Assembly: GCF_035594125.1 (NCBI RefSeq)
Contig: NC_087152.1
Coordinates: 7,750,001 to 7,814,000 of the forward strand
Length of the DNA: 64,000 nt
Direction: 5' to 3'
Source: Scylla paramamosain
Taxonomy: Eukaryota; Arthropoda; Malacostraca; Decapoda; Portunidae
Under the pieces are notes generated by a model. The model was not told the origin of the DNA, ran no database searches, and saw only the letters and a program-made list of their open reading frames with translations. The position numbers and the translations under genes are program-made. Of the stretch, positions 1 to 32,720 are shown piece after piece. Each line of letters starts with the position of its first letter. Positions within the stretch are counted from its first letter, which is position 1.

Positions 1-489
1 CACTTGAAATGCTCTTAGTTGTCATTAACAAGGATGATGACAGTGGTGACTATGATAGCGATAGTGATGGTGGAGGTACTTGGACTTACAAAATTTGGAA
101 ATGCTCTTACATGACAACAGTGACGATGATAATGATGGTGGTGGTAGTGGTGTCTATAAAGCTGCAATTCCTCTCACTTTTGACCAAATCCTACTTACTT
201 CCTACTAATTTTTATCTCTTATTTTCTTCCTCTTAACTCTTACTTTCTATTTCCAACTCCCTCTGAAGTCTTACCTCCTGTCTCAAACTCCCATCTCCTT
301 CCTCTTAATTCCTATCTCCCAGGTAATACCCCTCTCCTTTAACTCCTTCCTCCCACCTGCCACCTATCTCCGAACTTCCTTTCTTCGCAACTTCCACCTT
401 CCAGCTCTTACCACAGGAGCTACAGCAATGACCACGTAGGGAGATACCTGTACGCGTGTGTAACTATGTTGTATGTGTCTTTTTCCCAG

Positions 490-17266
<16,777 letters not shown>

Positions 17267-17513
17267 GGAGTTTGATGAGTGAGAGGAGTAAAAGGAGCCT
17301 CCTGCCACAGAGCAAGGCTGAAAAATTGACGCTTGGGATCAAGAGTAATGTGTTTGGCTTTACTCGCCAGGGACAGAACATCAAGAAGTGATAGTTTATA
17401 TAATTTAGAAAGGAAGAATCTCATAGTGTTCGAATATGAAAAAAAAAAAAAAAGTTATTGAAATCCTTCCTGAGTATGGGATAGAGAAGCAGCTAAGGAA
17501 GAGTAATGTCCCG

Positions 17514-17519
17514 AATAAA
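17514..17519 (+). promoter_or_regulatory. Candidate GPCR polyadenylation signal AATAAA
   Basis: AATAAA lies 248 bp after the GPCR stop codon, the first exact hexamer on this strand after the stop. Confidence 0.45.
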
Positions 17520-18477
17520 GTACTCCGAGCATTACGTGACTAAAGATAAAACTCTTTATGACCGCTTCGCTGCTTTGTGTTTTGCCTTGTACTGTGTCAT
17601 TAATTCCTTTATTTCTTATCGCGATTGAATTTGAAATGACAGACAAGGAGCCGTGTAGGGTGGAAGTGTTTGATGATTGATCAGTCTACGGTCAATACCA
17701 TGGCGTGTGACAGCAGGCCCTAGTGACCTCCCCGAACAATAGCAATGGACGTCACGGCGGGGTTTATGAAAGAAGGCGTTATCATGTACTGCAAATAGAG
17801 AAAACACTGGCAAAGATTAAGATGGAACGAAAAAAACAGAATCCACACTACAGTCATGGATAAGAAAATGTTTAATGTTGACATTATTAAGGCGTGTTTG
17901 TCTTATGCTCCCCGTGATTTTACCAGTGAAGGCATTGTAAGGAGGCCATCACTGATTGACTGAATTTCATTCACTGATACAATGGCAAGACTGAAGGCAA
18001 TTAAGGGAGGAAGGGCCAGATTTAATCTTGCCAATAATGATGCAATACTTGTAGATGTATAAGATTTGAATATGTTCTCCGTTCCAACAATAATGGAAAG
18101 ACATGAAAATAAGTGTTTTTTTTTTCCAAAAACTGTAAATGGAACTGTTAACGCTTTCAGCAATATCACTAAACGTGGTGCCACAAGACGTATCCATATG
18201 AAAGGAATACAAAGAACTTTGAAGGGAATGAAATGATAATAAAATATTGCATCATGAAATATAACAGAGCATTTTCAGCAGTATTTTTAGTGTTAGAAAC
18301 GTTACCTGAAGGGATCGACAATATGCATGTATTCCTTGTAGTCGTATTCTTCATAGGTATTACTAATTGTGATCATGGCACATAGGAAAGCTACTGTACT
18401 TCACTCCATGGCAATCGTTACCCCTAAGGCTTTAATCGTAAGATATGTGTGCATGTGCAAGTATAATACTCATTGTG

Positions 18478-18794
<317 letters not shown>

Positions 18795-19729
18795 TCACGC
18801 AGACAACGGTCATTTCAGTCTCATGAAGTCTACAATGTACATATATTTTTCATACATTTAGTAGTGCATCAAGGTGAAGGAAATAGCAAGTGACAGCAAG
18901 ACTGTCTGACTGAAGACAAGTGGAACGACTGAGATGACAATATTGACGAAGCGAAAAAAAATGTTTTCTTTGAAATGAAAATTACAAATTGACATGTTTT
19001 CATTACCAGAGAAGAGTTAGGGATCTTTATTTTAGACTTTTAAGATAGGGATTCATCGGACGTGTATCAAGCAACATGTGCCAAATAGGAAGGATCTGAA
19101 CAAAGAGATTTCAAGGGTTTCGACATTAGAAGTGTAAGAAAAAAATAAACACAGACTAGATGTATGAGTACAACCTGCCGAAGAAAAAAAGGTGCAGTGA
19201 CGTGGGAATCAGGTGTACCATCGCTCATACTCACTAATGTCAAGGACAACTGTCAAGCTCAAACCTGCTAATTATCGTCAAATTAATTAGCTCTTTGAGT
19301 GACGGCTCCTTACGACACAGGCTCAGCACAGGTCGGACACCGCGTCGCTGTGATCGTGTACCTACCGTCACTTGGCGCTCGACGGGGCGTGACACTCCAC
19401 TGCGCCGCACGGTAATGGAAGGCAGGAGGCGTGAATGTTCGCATGTCCAGGGTGACTCAGACTCCAGCTTTTAAGGGGGAAGGGTGACGGCTGAATATCG
19501 TAGTGAAATGTACGTCTTTTATGGACACTCTCTCCCTCTCATTACACTTCTCTTCCTTCTCTTCTGTTCTCTGTTCTCTTCTGTTCCTTGTGGATGTTTA
19601 CCCGCTAAGGTTTTAATGACTGCACTGTGCTGCTGATGCTTAGTACAAATATCAGTGTTCTTCTCCAGATTCTTTTTTTTTTTTATGGTTGGTCTACATA
19701 GAAATTTTATACATCAGATGTCAGATATT

Positions 19730-19733
19730 GTTA

Positions 19734-19810
<77 letters not shown>
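19730..19810. repeat. (ATT)n trinucleotide microsatellite
   Basis: About 26 ATT units with minor variants at the 3' end. Confidence 0.97.
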
Positions 19811-19811
<1 letters not shown>

Positions 19812-19924
19812 TATCATTATTCATGTTACTATTTTTCATCGTCATCATCTTCATTGTATATTTCCATGCGTAACACACCACGTTTATTTAGCAAACAACT
19901 CCTGCATCATATTTTCTTGATTAT

Positions 19925-19926
<2 letters not shown>

Positions 19927-20012
<86 letters not shown>
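19927..20012. repeat. (CT)n microsatellite
   Basis: About 86 bp of CT. Confidence 0.98.
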
Positions 20013-20018
<6 letters not shown>

Positions 20019-20224
20019 CCTTCTAATGCAGTTTCATACATAATAAGACGCAAACAGAATAGCGGCGAGGAATACGAATTATCCTCAGTTTTTTATGTAT
20101 ATACCCCAAGGAAAGGGAAATATATGGAAGATCAGATGCATTGCAGTGTGAATATTCATTATCAAGTTGAGATAGAACATTTGCATATCAAACGTGCAAT
20201 AAAGTGATGTATTATACTAGTAGG

Positions 20225-20334
<110 letters not shown>

Positions 20335-21018
20335 TTTCAGACTGGATAACTAATGAATCGTGTATTTGTGTGTTAATTTGTAAACTCATTATCTTCCCAA
20401 TCTAAATTCACTTTTCCCCTCCTCTCTCCTCTTGAATTACTTTGCACAGCCCTCCATGGAAGATTAAATAGGAACCCTGATTAATGATAGGGAAAAAAGA
20501 ATAAATAGCACCTTAGTGAATATCGTGCAAGCCTTCGCATTAGTATACAACATTTAGCTTGGATAAAAAAAAGTCAATTCCACAGATGCTGCAGGTTCTT
20601 AGGATATTCTGGAGTGTCTTGGTTCTCTTAGGTTCGTGCGGTGGTGATTGTTAAAAAGACTTAAGAGCTCAAGCGAAGTGAATAGTGAGATCAAGGCGGA
20701 AAAATCTGGGTGATAGTAAGATATGAGAAAAAATAGTTTGTAATATCATGTATGAAAAAAATAAATAAAATAATAATAATAATAATAAAGTGGGGAAAGA
20801 TATGAGAAGAAATAGGTGGCGTTCTGTATGAAGAATTTAAATAGGGAAGAAAAACAGTATCGATAACGCGTAAGATTTTACTGGAAAGCGGTGTAATGGT
20901 TGGTAGATAATAATTATGTCTATAAACGTTCGGATTTTAATAGGAGATAAATTAGTATGATGTCTGATATGTATCGTATTTTTTTAGTAGTTGTTTTACG
21001 TTGTTAGAATAATTCAAT

Positions 21019-21022
<4 letters not shown>

Positions 21023-21087
<65 letters not shown>
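21023..21087. repeat. (CT)n microsatellite
   Basis: About 65 bp of CT. Confidence 0.98.
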
Positions 21088-21092
<5 letters not shown>

Positions 21093-21655
21093 TTTGCCCC
21101 ACACTATTCACCGTCACCTTTGCTGGGCCTGGAGTCACCCCTCGTCGTCGCCACTCACTCACGCGTGCTGCGGAGAGTCAGTGTAGGTTAATGTTAAGGG
21201 AAGGGTGTCCTCGTGAGTTAAGTAGACAGACGCCACGCGCGGGCTCTCCGGGGCCTGGGTTGTGGTGTTGGTTATGGTGTGGCCTTCGGGACCCACAAAC
21301 TGTTGATGTACATACGAGTATAATAGTATTCTTATCGTGCACATATATTATATTTTCCTCAAATAAACTGAAGCTCCACGGGAAATATTAAGATATACTC
21401 GTCATTGTTTGCTTATATGTGTTTGTTTTGAAAGCAAGTCAAATATTAAACTGTACATAATATCTTGGGTACTTTTCATTGTTTTCCATTTAGGATATAG
21501 GGGAATTTAGTACTTGTGTTTTGAATGCCGGTGTTTTTCTTCATATAAGTATATTGAACACACCTACTTATTACTATTTTTAGAGAGAACGTATTGGAAT
21601 CATACATCTGTTTAATATAAAACTAAGAATTTATAATTTCATGCAATAACGATTC

Positions 21656-21657
<2 letters not shown>

Positions 21658-21692
<35 letters not shown>

Positions 21693-21712
21693 AAATATAC
21701 ATATACATATAT

Positions 21713-21804
<92 letters not shown>
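21658..21804. repeat. (GT)n then (AT)n, left flank of the transposon
   Basis: GT to about 21690, a short bridge, then TA dinucleotide from about 21717 up to the transposon end. Confidence 0.97.
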
Positions 21805-21807
<3 letters not shown>

Positions 21808-22278
21808 TAAAATCCGTCTTATCTGGCATCAACGGGACCGCCGACATGCCGGATACTTGAATATTGCCGGATACTTGAATAGAAGTGAAATTATGTCCAC
21901 AATCACCACCCTACGCCTCACGCATCTTACCATAACAAAGATCAGCTGATCTTAATCAGCAGCTGATCTGATCAGCTGCTTAAGTGTAAGCACAACACGC
22001 TTCCTCTTTTCTGCAACTTTAGGCATGATGAAGGCGTCAGGCGATAAACTGCACACGCGGGACTGAGTCACCGAGTAAACACAGTGTAGTGGGCCGCGGG
22101 TAGCGAGGAGCAGTGCGCTCTGGTGGCGAGGGGACAAAGTATGCCTCGCGCGGGGAATTTTAATCGATTTTATGAGTACACATCGATTTTTTATTGATTT
22201 TAAGGCTCGGGGAAAAAATGTGCCGGATACTTGAAGCTGCCGGATAGGATACTCGAATGCCGGATGAGAGGGATTTTA

Positions 22279-22281
<3 letters not shown>
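21805..22281 (-). mobile_element. Internally deleted pogo/Tigger-like DNA transposon (477 bp)
   Basis: Terminal inverted repeats start CAGTAAAATCC and continue with a TTATC(T/C)GGCAT-type motif. The left end is cagtaaaatccgtcttatct and the right end, reverse-complemented, is cagtaaaatccctctcatcc. TA lies on both sides, as expected for the TA target duplication of Tc1/mariner-pogo elements. On the minus strand an ATG at 22024-22026 opens MPKVAEKRKRVVLTLKQ, like the start of Tigger/jerky transposases with a CENP-B-type DNA-binding domain. It then runs into IRSAAD and a stop, so nearly all the transposase is deleted. Non-autonomous; it could only move with a transposase in trans. Confidence 0.8.
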
Positions 22282-22460
<179 letters not shown>

Positions 22461-22984
22461 TTTTCCTGTGAAACTAGCTTTTTTTCAGGTTAATGTGCAT
22501 TGTTTATGAATCATCTTTTATGTTATGTTAGGTTACGTTAGTACACAACATTCATGGTTTCAGCAGCTATTCGTGGATGAAACAAATGTATATCTCTTCT
22601 AGTTTCTCAAGAATTATTTTTTTTAATTACATCACTTCATAAATTTTACCAGTCGTGGGCTTCTAATTTCTCACCATTTGTTAGAAGATATGCATTTTCA
22701 CTGAAACCAACACTGCATGCAGCATTTTAACGCAAGTGTTACATAATTTCATTTGTAATATAAAATGGAGACTAGATATTTTAAGCTGTTTTTTTTTTTT
22801 TTTTTTTTTATGGAGTTAATTGTTTTGAGTCAGATTTGTATCAAATTTGACCAACGTTACACTACAGACTATGTACAGCATACGCGCAGAACATCATGTG
22901 TAGACTTGTTGTTATTGTGTAATAGGCCTTTTGGTAAGTATTCACATCCTAGTAGACACAGACAGCATAACTAGAGATGATACT

Positions 22985-22985
<1 letters not shown>

Positions 22986-23026
<41 letters not shown>

Positions 23027-23040
23027 ACACACACACACAC
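22986..23040. repeat. (CA)n microsatellite
   Basis: About 54 bp of CA with one TC interruption. Confidence 0.97.
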
Positions 23041-23344
23041 GGAAGATTAACATACTTTTGCTCACTGCTTACATTTATTTATTTCAGCATCCACCAGGGG
23101 GCCGGAGTTCAGGTGAGTCAACTCTTCACGGTGTCCGAATGAGACCGAGAGGACACTGTGCCTTGTTAGTAGTGTCTGCACCACCGTTTACAATTACGCC
23201 CCTTTGATGCTTTGGTGAATTTATGAGGTCGCCTTCACAAAGGAGACCCCTGCTGCTATATTCAGCCCTATAGGTAGCCAAAGGGAGGACGTGGGTGATT
23301 CTAAACAGCGTGAGTTGCTCTTGCGTTGATGAAGTCCTGGCGTT

Positions 23345-23575
23345 GGGTAGAGGACAATATTCTCAAACGTTTTCGCCGTCTATTTCTTATACTTTTAACA
23401 GACTAGTGGGAAATATTGAGTTTTCTAGGATGCTTTCGTGATTTTTGTGGTAGTTTAACGAAATTTTTACACCAATTAAAAAATCACTCTTGTGAACACA
23501 GATTATCATGTCTGTGACCTCTGAAAAAATAGTCTTGATGAACGAACAAAGCGTTTAAGAAAATGACCCTGAGCT
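23345..23575. repeat. Interspersed short element, family A, diverged copy
   Basis: Begins gacaatattctcaaacgttt and ends gaacgaacaaagcgtttaag, inverted-repeat-like ends shared with the family A copies at 44.8 and 61 kb. The centre carries gtttaacgaaatttttacac. Confidence 0.5.
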
Positions 23576-23713
23576 GTGCAATGTTGATTCAGACATCGGC
23601 TGTGCTTGCGTTAGTGGTCGTGGTGTGTCATCTATCGTAGTGCGCAGGATATGAACCAGCCTTTCTGTCATCTTGTCTACTTACTTTTAGCCAAATTAGT
23701 GGTTAAATCAAGG

Positions 23714-23716
<3 letters not shown>

Positions 23717-23764
<48 letters not shown>
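23717..23764. repeat. (GT)n microsatellite
   Basis: About 48 bp of GT. Confidence 0.97.
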
Positions 23765-23768
<4 letters not shown>

Positions 23769-24183
23769 TGGTTAGGTTTAGTTGGTGTACTACAAGATTC
23801 TCAGCGTCAGTGGCAATTGTCGTGTAATTAAATGATGCGGGGGTGTGAGTTGGTGAGTGTTCTGGCGCATACATACAACTACAAATACTTAAAGACATCC
23901 AACCCACATGGTAGTAAAAGTACCCTTAACTCGTAACACCTTAATCCGAAAACAATGCCGCCGCTATTCAAAATATTTCTGTCGCATTAAAGCTTGCTCT
24001 GTTTTCATGGACTTAACTTTAGGACACTTCTCTAATTTTGAATAATCTTTTCGTCTCTACTCTCTGGAGACAAGCATCTTCAATGGGCCTTTTTTTTCTG
24101 CCTTTTCGTGACCCATAGACAACGCTCCTCTTACATAAAAAATACGAAAATTAGGACATAGGTTGTGCGTGCAGGACATTCAC

Positions 24184-27086
<2,903 letters not shown>

Positions 27087-27105
27087 TAGTGTTATTGTAC
27101 ATCTT

Positions 27106-27176
27106 TTACTTAGAAGGCTAGATATAAAAGCTAGTTGGTCACCATTACTTAGAATGCTAGATATAAAAGCTAGTTG
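27106..27176 (+). repeat. Two tandem copies of a 32-base unit, period 39
   Basis: 27106-27137 and 27145-27176 are identical but for one base (ttacttagaaggctagatat versus ttacttagaatgctagatat, then aaaagctagttg). It lies just upstream of exon 1 of the minus-strand gene. Confidence 0.85.
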
Positions 27177-27179
27177 TAC

Positions 27180-28200
27180 GAACTGCTGCTCTCCGACTTG
27201 GATGCTTATCTACAAAAAATCAGACAAGCATTAAGTAAGGAGTCTAGAGTATTTTCTCTAGACTTCTTGGCATAAGTCACTCATCGTTTACGTCCAGTCA
27301 TAGTAACACATAGATGGCGCTACGATTAAGTCTCACAGCCACACTGGGACTTTGCCGCTCGTGCACTGATTCACCTATATCTGGTTTTCGAATAGGTGAT
27401 GACCTTACTTGAATTAATGGTTTGTAGACACTGGATAGATTCAGATTTTGAAAGTATTGGCATTTCTATAAAGAAGAGCTAACAATGTGTTCTGTTTTTA
27501 TTAAAGTAAATAATGTGCTGTGTCCTTGAGATTCACAATGAAGGGGTGGAGAGACAGCAGCCCAACATAAAGAAGGCCAGTCCATCATATTCTGTGCAGT
27601 CAGTATGATCGCAGTTTCAGAGAGAAGGGCACTATGTATATCATGTTACTTCTCTCACATCTCTGAAGCGTTACTCAAGAGTTCACTGTGTAAGCAGCCT
27701 CGATAAAGCGGATATAACTGAATGGTTTGTGTCCGCTAACTTAGCCAGGATTCGGGTGCAGTCTGGTGCCACTGATGGATTCACAACTGGAAGCACTGCC
27801 GTTCGCTGGACTGTTTTTGTCCAAGGAAGTGTTAAAGGCATCTTGGGCAACATTACTTGGGAAGACAGAGCACTACATAGCACTGACGCTAACTTAGACG
27901 AAGGCACAGCCGCCTACTTAGACGAAGGCACAGTGGCCAGAACCACTTACACAACCCTAGACAAGAGAAGTGATGTCACTGTACCTTTAGTTATGGCATC
28001 AGGCATCTTCTTGACCTGTGACATCTTGCGACGCCACGCACTTGCCGCGTACCGTAGGCCACACCTGTCTTAAGGATCACACCTGCCGGTCACACTTGTA
28101 CTTTGCGTCAAACCACCGCCACCTGTGCTGAGGGAGGTCAAACTGAGGGGCGGGACACGGAACACGTCCGGATGTCCTATGTATTAATGGAGTCCGGATG
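27180..28200. other. Upstream region of the minus-strand four-TM gene
   Basis: Single-copy-looking sequence. A short duplication acttagacgaaggcacag occurs at 27892 and 27916. No exon is called. A promoter or 5' UTR exon of the minus-strand gene could lie here or near the GC-richer 29.1-29.36 kb, but I see no decisive signal. Confidence 0.4.
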
Positions 28201-28212
28201 TGGCGGCCCGCT

Positions 28213-28216
<4 letters not shown>

Positions 28217-28311
<95 letters not shown>
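28217..28311. repeat. (GA)n microsatellite
   Basis: About 95 bp of GA with one GG break near the end. Confidence 0.98.
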
Positions 28312-28419
28312 TTTGTTGTTACTTGTGGGTTGTTTACTGTCTGGCTTTGCTGTGCATCTCTTTTGTGCAGCAGAGAGAAAAGTGGGTGGCGGAAAGAGAA
28401 AAGACAAGGAAGGACTATA

Positions 28420-28423
<4 letters not shown>

Positions 28424-28478
<55 letters not shown>
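28424..28478. repeat. (GA)n microsatellite
   Basis: About 55 bp of GA. Confidence 0.98.
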
Positions 28479-28479
<1 letters not shown>

Positions 28480-28481
<2 letters not shown>

Positions 28482-29515
28482 TTTTGCCTGGGAGGGATTC
28501 ACATACATAATGAAAGAGAGGAAGGAGAAGAGAGAAAGATGGCTAGGGTGGGGATGAAAATGTATCCTTCCCACCGTTCCCCCCCTCCCCACGCCTCCCA
28601 GTGACGCCATCGTAAAACAAGGGTCAGTCTTTGTGCCGGAAATTTCCCACCCCATCCCGCCCCAACAGCGCCTCCCTTCACCGCCCACCACACCCACTTC
28701 CACATCACCCCATCACCCTCACTCGCCACATTCACACCTCGCTCACCTTAGTAATCCTTAGATATTCACATCATATATTTCTTATTCTCTCAGTACGTAT
28801 AGCGCTTCAAGATTAGCTTTTATTCATGTTCACCTCCCACTAATCATATTCAAATAGATTATTAATAATTTTCATAGCCGCATTTCCTTACAACTGTCCT
28901 TTATTTAATTTATATGGCTTTATTTATTTATTTTTTTTCATTACTTACAAATCACGTCTTCGTTTAATGTCAAAAAAAAAAAAACATTTACTGAGGAGTT
29001 ACCCAATCTTTAAAGTCAAAAACTCCTTCTCATATTAATCCACTTCATACTGGTACTTTAGAATGCAATTACCCCGCCTGTAGCAACCCTTAGTAACCAT
29101 CGTCCTCGCTCTCCCACCCTCCCTTCCTCCCCTCCCGTCCTCCCCCACCCACCGCGTAAATACCAGACCTGCAATCACTGCGTGCGTGTTTTTGTTTCCT
29201 CGCCTCCCTCTCGGCGGGCAAGTGTTTGGCTTCCCACGGCAGCTGTTGAGAACGATGGGCGGTGCGCTGAGAGTGGCGTCAGGTGTGGTATACTAGTTGT
29301 CACCGTGGACCTAGTGTAGTGTACCGTTTGTTTGTGGGTTTTGGGGGGATGGAAAGGATACATTTAGTGTTCAAGTTAGGTTTTGTGAGGTTTTGTCTTT
29401 GAGCAGTTTTAATGTATACTGAAACAGTGTAGTGTCAAAAGGCGCAGGGAACATGGTTGAAAGTGTGCAAATGGTACCAGTTAGGCATGCTGGATGAGGC
29501 AATGGTTGGATAGGT

Positions 29516-29517
<2 letters not shown>
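28480..29517. other. Intergenic, no gene seen
   Basis: C-rich on the + strand at 28.56-28.75 and 29.09-29.16 kb, AT-rich between. No coding pattern. Confidence 0.5.

Positions 29518-29563
<46 letters not shown>
29518..29563. repeat. (GA)n microsatellite
   Basis: About 46 bp of GA. Confidence 0.97.
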
Positions 29564-29568
<5 letters not shown>

Positions 29569-29936
29569 CCTCACGTCCGTCCCGTCCGTCCACCAGCATT
29601 CATTATTATGGAAGTGTATTGTACTGTATACATCAACCACCCCCGCGCCATAATTTTTTGCGAGCAACCTTCCGCATTTGAATTCATGACTTTCTGTTTC
29701 ACTTTCATATATCCATTCACTTTCTTCTCCGAAAGCGAACACAGATCATTGTCATCTGTCATTCCCACAGTTGCCCATAGGTGGCGGGATGGCTGAGAGG
29801 AAATATGAAATACAGAATCCTATACACTTGTTATTGAACACGCGATGGTGAATGTGAGGGAACAACATTTTGCTTATTATTATACGTTATCTACTATGAA
29901 GGCTACGGTTTCTCCTCCAGTTTAATAGAATGACAG

Positions 29937-30165
29937 TATGGACCGTATTCTAAAACGCTTTGCTTTCTCACTACCACTATTTTCAAAGACCACAGAGATT
30001 ATTAGCAGGGTTCTCAAGAGTATTTCTTCTGTTAATAATATAGAGATCGTATTAATATCTCACTAGAACCCCATAAACACTCTTGGAAACCTGTGTAACT
30101 TTAACTAAAGTCTTTTTGAAAGCAGTCGAGATGCGGTGCAGAAGTACTTCAAAATATGGTACTAT
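29937..30165 (+). repeat. Interspersed short element, family A
   Basis: Starts ggaccgtattctaaaacgct, includes ctattttcaaagaccacaga, and ends gaaagcagtcgagatgcgg. The same order of blocks recurs at 31.3, 59.97, 60.8 and 61.06 kb. Confidence 0.7.
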
Positions 30166-30245
30166 GTTTCAAGCAGGGACTGCCATGTGTGGGTAGACCT
30201 GACGGCTTCTTGCAGCTTCCCTTATTTTCTCATGTTCTTATGTCA
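30160..30245 (+). repeat. Retrotransposon tail, family B
   Basis: tgtttcaagcagggactgcc, then cctgacggcttcttgcagct and tcccttattttc, matching the tail at 5.25 kb. It directly follows a family A copy. Confidence 0.7.
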
Positions 30246-30284
30246 TGGTGCAAGTTTATGTTCTAAAGACGCCACTGACAACAA

Positions 30285-30475
30285 ATAAAGGGATGGATGA
30301 CTGGAATGGACTCACTCATCATGTTGTTAGTGCTGAGCTATTGAGGAGCTTTAAAAGATCAGAGAAATTTAAGGATAGGATGATGAAGTGGGTATAAGTA
30401 TTTTATCATGTTTCATACAAGGACTGGCATGTGTAGGTCTTTTGGCTTGTGTTCTTATGCTTTTACCAGCGTAGT
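30285..30475 (+). pseudogene. Non-LTR retrotransposon ORF2 C-terminus and tail (family B)
   Basis: One frame reads GMDDWNGLTHHVVSAELL then RSFKRSEKFKDRMMKWV and a stop, followed by a tail with gtttcatacaaggactggca. The WN-x-L...VV-A...FK pattern is typical of the end of LINE reverse-transcriptase proteins. A 5'-truncated fragment. Confidence 0.6.
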
Positions 30476-30901
30476 GCATCAACACCACCAAGTCACCAAT
30501 GTTCTTATTAGCCATTCTTAGTACCCCTTCAATTTCTCTCTCTTATTAGCTTCAAAGTTTCACGGCCCTAACAAGAACAAGAACCAGAACCAGAACCCTC
30601 AAAGTATACGACAAATATCCTTACACTGGTAATGTTCAATCGCTCCCTTCATGAGACTCCTAAAGTATTAATATCGCACGCATTATCAACCGGCATCTCC
30701 GTCACGGCAGCTACCCACGCCCTAAACATGTGGCCTTATTCGGCGAGGCGTGGGAGGCTGCAGGTGTGTGTGTGTCTCCCGGGGGTGGGGTGTTGGGCTC
30801 CCATACTCTGGCTGTTCGTGGGGTGTTCCATTGACAACAAGCGACGCGACCCCTGCAACGCCGGCGAGAAATGATTAGAAGCATGTGTAGATTAATAACA
30901 G

Positions 30902-30907
<6 letters not shown>

Positions 30908-30992
<85 letters not shown>
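30908..30992. repeat. (GA)n microsatellite
   Basis: About 85 bp of GA. Confidence 0.98.
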
Positions 30993-30993
<1 letters not shown>

Positions 30994-31090
30994 TGTGGGG
31001 AGCAGGGTAATGGATAACGAGAAAAGATCTTTAAATTATTGATTTTTTTTTATTATTTCAGGTATCGGAACAAGCTCAAATAACGCCTGG

Positions 31091-31092
<2 letters not shown>

Positions 31093-31164
<72 letters not shown>
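31093..31164. repeat. (GA)n microsatellite
   Basis: About 72 bp of GA. Confidence 0.98.
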
Positions 31165-31167
<3 letters not shown>

Positions 31168-31325
31168 ATTATGAACCCTACAAACCCAATGTTCCCTATA
31201 AGCTGCTCCATATTCAACTTACACAAGGCAAAGTCCTCTCCTCCTCCACACACGCACAGGCGGCGGTTCTCAAGCAGCAGCAAATGTGTCTACACTCGTA
31301 CACACCTCCGCGGAGACACACTTCA

Positions 31326-31560
31326 GGCCCGTATTCTTGAACGCTGTGCTCCCTCATCACGACTATTTTCAGAGGTCACAAAGATGATTAGTTCAGTTCT
31401 CATAGATGCTTTTCTCACATTGATAATGCAGAATCATTATTAAATTGCCATTTGAATTATACAGACACCCAGAAAACCCTATTAACTTTTACTTGAGCTA
31501 GTTATGAGTAGTCGTGAGAAAGCACCTAAGCGTCTGATTGATCAAGATTATGGGACTCAA
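31326..31560 (+). repeat. Interspersed short element, family A
   Basis: Begins gcccgtattcttgaacgctg and includes ctattttcagaggtcacaaa, gatgattagttcagttctca and gatgcttttctcac. It ends in agtcgtgagaaagcacctaa-like sequence. It abuts the minisatellite. Confidence 0.65.
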
Positions 31561-31566
31561 AGATTC

Positions 31567-31798
31567 ACTGAGGGGTTGAGACCAGAGTAAAAGTCCTACA
31601 CTGAGGGATTGAGACCAGAGTAAAAGTCCTACACTGAGGGATTGAGACCAGAGTAAAAGTCCTACAGTGAGGGATTGAGACTAGAGTAAAAGTCCTACAC
31701 TGAGAGATTGAGACAAGAGTAAAAGTCCTACACTGAGAGACTGAGACTAGAGTAAAAGTCCTACACTGAGGGATTAAGACCAGAGTAAAAGTCCTAGA
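31567..31798 (+). repeat. 33-bp minisatellite, seven copies
   Basis: The unit is ctgagggattgagaccagag followed by taaaagtcctaca, repeated seven times with few substitutions. Because 33 is divisible by three, the minus strand stays open as an 11-residue repeat (CRTFTLVSIPQ); I do not regard it as a gene. Confidence 0.95.
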
Positions 31799-32399
31799 AA
31801 GGCTCCTAAATCCCACGTAAAAACATATACTGTTCTAATAAAATGGTGTGTCAGTCTCTACCACGTATATGTAAAACTAAACGAGGCTGTTTATTAAGGT
31901 GTATGCTTAAAACTGGACTGGTTAAAAGTTTCTTATGGAGACTAGAAATGAGTATCTTTTGTCGCTGAAGGGGTCGGCTGTGGCATGTGAGGCGTGGTGA
32001 GCTATAAAAGGACATCGATTGAAACGAATTAGCAATTAACAACATTAGGTTAAACTTGCTTATGTCAGAGTTATGTTCACCATTTATTCTTCGTAGCTTA
32101 AGAAGTATAACTATCGCTAAGAGTTTTATGTTTTGCGGCAATAGTGAAATACAAAATCGTCTCACAGATTGTTTCACACATTCACAAAGCTTCACATAAC
32201 AAAACTAATGAAAACTCAATAGAATCTAGTGACTGCTTCGTGTGGAACAGATAATTACCAATGAACTATTAATCGACTCACCTCAAGCCTTGGTATGTAC
32301 TTACATCTGTATGAGAATTATCCCATGACGTGTTCTCTGTTGTAATCATAATCTTACGTGGCTAAACTTTGGAGAAAAAAATATAACGGTAAAGGAAAA

Positions 32400-32402
<3 letters not shown>

Positions 32403-32484
<82 letters not shown>
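32403..32484. repeat. (CT)n microsatellite
   Basis: About 82 bp of CT, 290 bp upstream of the protease-homologue start. Confidence 0.98.
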
Positions 32485-32487
<3 letters not shown>

Positions 32488-32541
32488 CAGCTTATTTATC
32501 AATATTTTTACATGTAAGAAAGTTCTCTTCCAGAATGTGTG

Positions 32542-32545
<4 letters not shown>

Positions 32546-32605
<60 letters not shown>
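32546..32605. repeat. (GA)n microsatellite
   Basis: About 60 bp of GA. With the CT array 60 bp upstream it forms a large potential inverted repeat just before the promoter. Confidence 0.98.
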
Positions 32606-32607
<2 letters not shown>

Positions 32608-32720
32608 CGCTTGCGTGTGGAGATGGAGCGAGGGCCAAGGACTTAGATATGATATAGGAGGGGAGGGATATGTAAGATCCTCTATCTCGAGGGAGGGAGG
32701 GGAGGTCCAGCGGTGCCGGA

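Noticed and set aside
17903..18212. Minus-strand frames of 81-93 residues downstream of the GPCR
   Set aside because: No recognisable family, AT-biased composition, no splice-consistent neighbours.
27729..28073. 114-residue open frame with a repeated LDEGT motif
   Set aside because: It begins with GTG, has no ATG or splice context, and the overlapping opposite frame is equally open; more likely chance.
30632..30874. 80-residue plus-strand frame
   Set aside because: No family, no splice context, Cys/Trp-rich chance composition.
31567..31798. CRISPR-like array
   Set aside because: The repeats are contiguous without unique spacers, so this is a minisatellite, and the genome is animal.
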